A stretch of 64,000 nt of DNA, from contig CM022679.1 of assembly GCA_012295275.1 (NCBI GenBank), positions 6,673,157-6,737,156 of the forward strand, read 5' to 3'. A program made the position numbers and the translations under genes. This document shows positions 61,651-64,000 of this stretch, piece by piece. Each line of letters begins with the position of its first letter. The stretch's first letter is position 1. This stretch comes from Chrysomallon squamiferum. Lineage: Eukaryota > Mollusca > Gastropoda > Neomphalida > Peltospiridae. Below the pieces are notes generated by a model that saw only the letters and a program-made list of their open reading frames with translations, was not told the origin of the DNA and searched no databases.

Positions 61651-63216
61651 GATGTATGTGAAGATAAGATGTAGATAAATAGATTACTGAAATGAAAAAG
61701 AATTCATACTGCACAAAATGTATGATAACATATTTTGTATTCTCAGTCTTATTTATTTCTATCTTAACAAAGTAGAATTTGTAGTATAATAAGTAATCAC
61801 TTGTTATAATATGTAACTATTTCATCATCAAATTATAGATATAGAATGCATTTATCAGTATTCAAACTCCATTTTAAATATACCAAAAACAGTTCTATAT
61901 GGATCTGATTTTCATTATTTAGCAAGAAATCCAATATTTGTAAAAATTTAATTTTACACAATACTTATCCTGGTTATAAAAGATTATGATACTAAATATA
62001 TAATTAAATTATTACTATGTTGGGTTGTTATTTCATTTTATTTAATTTGGTGTTTTAGTTCTAATTAAAAAATCCAAAGTCTTCTTAAATTTATGATTAC
62101 TGTATTTTGTGTTATAAAATGTTTCCATATATCTTTTGTGTTTGGTATAAAGATAGTGTTAACAAACATATACTAAATATTTTGTAACTTAAAAATGAAA
62201 ATGATGAAACTTTTTTTAACAATTAGTCCTTCAATTGTTTTGAAATAGGTAATAACCGTATTGGAGCTGATCCTGGTAATCCACAGGAAACATTTTGGAG
62301 CAATGGAGATAAAACAACTGTATTTGCTGGTTTCTGGAAGAACTTTCAACCAGACAGTAGCAAGAAACAAGAGTGTGTGTACATTGAAAAACAGGGTGTC
62401 ACTTATAAGTGGTCATTTACACAGTGTGAAACCAAACTCAGTTATCTCTGTCAAAGACATGCTTGTCCTGAAGGTACTTTGTCACTGAACATCTGCTATC
62501 TTTTTATATATTGTAATAATTTTATATAAAATAGTAACTTTAAAATGTGGAAAGCAGTAGTTATAACTCAATACCTATTATATTTTTTGTTATAGTATGT
62601 CCACTAAATTGTCCTTAAATGTCTTTTGTACTTACTTTTTACTGACTGTAAAATTTATCAAAATGAAGACAAATTATTTACACTTAAATAATTATTTGAA
62701 ACTTGAATAGATATTTTGTAAATTCTGTATTATTGATTTAAATCACGAAAATGTTCATACTGTAGGAAGTTTCCACTGTTCAAATACTCGCTGCATTAAT
62801 AATAACTTGACATGTGACGGAGAGGATGACTGCGGAGATTCATCAGATGAACTTGACTGTCGTAAGTTTGTTTTCACTTCTTTTTTAATAACATCTTAGA
62901 TAATGGTATTTCAAAATTTCATTTATGTTTATCTAAAATTTTATATGATTTTCACTCTTATAAACAACATATTAATTCTTTGTGTGTGAGTGTGACTGAG
63001 GGAATCAATTTGAAAGACTTATTGTTATTATTATAATGTTATTTGTTTACTGTAAAATTATTTAACTTTATGTATTATTTAGCTTCTAAATGTTCCTATG
63101 TGATAAAACAAGACACTGGCAGATTTGTTTCACCAAACTATCCCAACAATTACTCTGATTCAGTCAACTGTTTGTGGGTGATTGAAGTGCAGACTGGATC
63201 AAATGTTGTTTTGCAG
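55804..63216 (+). CDS. Gene B: tandem paralogue of gene A (3' partial)
   Basis: Visible exons: 55804-55857, 59633-59669, 60212-60293, 60670-60764, 61375-61398, 62249-62473, 62766-62861 and 63083-63216. They encode a signal peptide, the C-type lectin domain, LDLa and the first half of CUB1. All are in frame with no internal stop, and their lengths equal those of gene A. The gene continues beyond the right edge. Protein differences from gene A are few: D to G before WTNIG, G to S after VRYD, NHIG to NRIG, GNEQ to GNPQ, KLGY to KLSY, QRPAC to QRHAC, LWMFE to LWVIE. Confidence 0.88.
55858..59632. other. Gene B intron 1 (3.8 kb)
   Basis: The first 2.3 kb is unique AT-rich sequence without visible genes. 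From 58168 it is the copy of window positions 1-1431, including the coding-like relic (58225-58925) and the ATATT repeat (59563-59620). Confidence 0.75.
59633..62473 (+). CDS. Gene B exons 2-6: C-type lectin domain
   Basis: Same landmarks as in gene A: QCYRLF, AAKVC, FWIGL, QPD before QECVYI, WSFTQC and YLCQR. WSF again replaces WND, so the incomplete calcium site predates the duplication. The GNNHIG loop is SNNRIG here. Confidence 0.9.
62766..62861 (+). CDS. Gene B exon 7: LDL-receptor class A repeat
   Basis: A 96-base exon with six cysteines and [12 protein letters not shown]; only one residue differs from gene A (NLT for NLK). Confidence 0.95.
63083..63216 (+). CDS. Gene B exon 8: first half of CUB domain 1
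   Basis: [16 protein letters not shown] followed by [13 protein letters not shown], ending at a donor in phase 0. The second half lies beyond the window. Positions 63217-64000 are the CUB1 intron, AT-rich and without other features. Confidence 0.92.
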
Positions 63217-64000
63217 GTTAGTAAACAGCTTTTCTTATTACTAATGCTAATTAAATTCTTCTGAAAATCATACTGATCACATTCAGACATACAGAGTTAA
63301 AATTACATATGTTCAAATGAAATAGATACCATAATTTATTGTTTAAAAAAGTTCAGTAATATATTAATTATATATATATATATAAACACACAAAAAGAAA
63401 AAGCCAATAAAAATAAATAGATAAATCCACCAATATCAAACAAGTAATAGGCCATCTTCAAAAAGATAATACTGATTTGAAAATCCCATATATGTTTAAA
63501 AATATACAAAAAACAAATTAGGTCTGGAGCACAAAATGACTGAGGAACTAACTCGTTTTGTCACACTGACACACACAGAAAAAATCTTTGATTAATACTA
63601 ATTATGATGTAATTAGCTGTTAGCTGAAATACAGGACATAAAGCTAAATGAAATCCTTGGTTATTAACAATTTATGATAAGGGGAAAATATTATTGTAAA
63701 AAATGTATTTAAAAAGAAATAAATCTGTATTGTTAGATTATATCTACTAAAGTTAAGAGATTATATTTTATTTATGCTTTGGTTTTGAAACAATTACTGA
63801 AATGCCAATCATTTTACATGGCTTTTTACCTACTGTGTTATTAAATTGTATAAATTTCCTTTAAAAAAATGAATGAATTATTTGTAACACAGTGAGAAAA
63901 TGCATTAAATATATGTGCCAGTTAAAATATATAAAATGTTATGTAAGAGAGAACAAGAAAAGAGTTTTGTGGACATTAGTTCTTTATTTTGTTTAAACAT

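Larger units (their letters stand above)
58168..64000 (+). repeat. Tandem segmental duplication, right copy
   Basis: Copy of window positions 1 to about 6110, running off the right edge. It keeps a segment near 58722-58745 (AATACCTGCAGGATTTTGT) that is missing from the left copy, and has one unit where the left copy has two at 5651-5812. Confidence 0.95.

Overview
The window is animal nuclear DNA. It is very AT-rich, with GT-AG introns of about 0.2-2.5 kb, many di- to penta-nucleotide microsatellites, and dozens of small exons that each encode one extracellular module. A lophotrochozoan is likely. The density of CA/GT, TTA and ATAG repeats plus a family of receptor-like genes makes me favour a cephalopod mollusc, but that is inference. 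All gene models are read by hand from exon homology, splice sites and phase; there are no transcripts behind them.

Layout. (1) 1-46,203 (+): one giant gene ('gene A'). Its signal-peptide exon lies left of the window; 61 further exons (about 3,300 codons) are visible up to a stop codon. Order: C-type lectin, LDL-A, three CUB, four sushi, two Ca-binding EGF, four sushi, two HYR, one sushi-like domain, an uncharacterised module ('module X'), three GCC2/GCC3 (ephrin-receptor-like) modules, six EGF, PAN/apple, mucin-type WxxW, eight EGF, pentraxin/laminin-G-like, HYR, sushi-like, module X again, four GCC2/GCC3, one transmembrane helix, and a cytoplasmic tail with four YxxL motifs, two of them in ITAM spacing. 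The nearest architectures I know are Drosophila Uninflatable and vertebrate SVEP1, but I see no VWA domain and the protein is membrane-anchored. (2) 46.2-55 kb: intergenic. It holds an inverted copy of the family's promoter/first-exon block (about 47.1-48.0 kb, minus strand) and a compact plus-strand gene (48,881-53,883) encoding a predicted secreted GCC-module X-GCC protein. (3) 54.9 kb to the right edge: a second full-type gene ('gene B') with its signal-peptide exon at 55,804-55,857 and its lectin, LDL-A and first half-CUB exons at 59.6-63.2 kb, continuing beyond the window. Positions 58,168-64,000 are a near copy of 1 to about 6,110, introns included, so genes A and B are recent tandem duplicates.

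How they may work together: a tandem family of large lectin/CUB/sushi/EGF surface receptors with a possible tyrosine-signalling tail, beside a small soluble protein built from the same membrane-proximal module. The soluble protein could be a ligand, a decoy or simply a truncated duplicate; the sequence does not decide.

Problems seen: a 200-N gap flanked by two 473-base copies of the same sequence, which duplicates one sushi exon (probably an assembly artefact); one frameshift in the second EGF exon; and two mutually compensating frame breaks in a module-X exon. Gene A may therefore be a pseudogene, polymorphic, or simply contain base errors.
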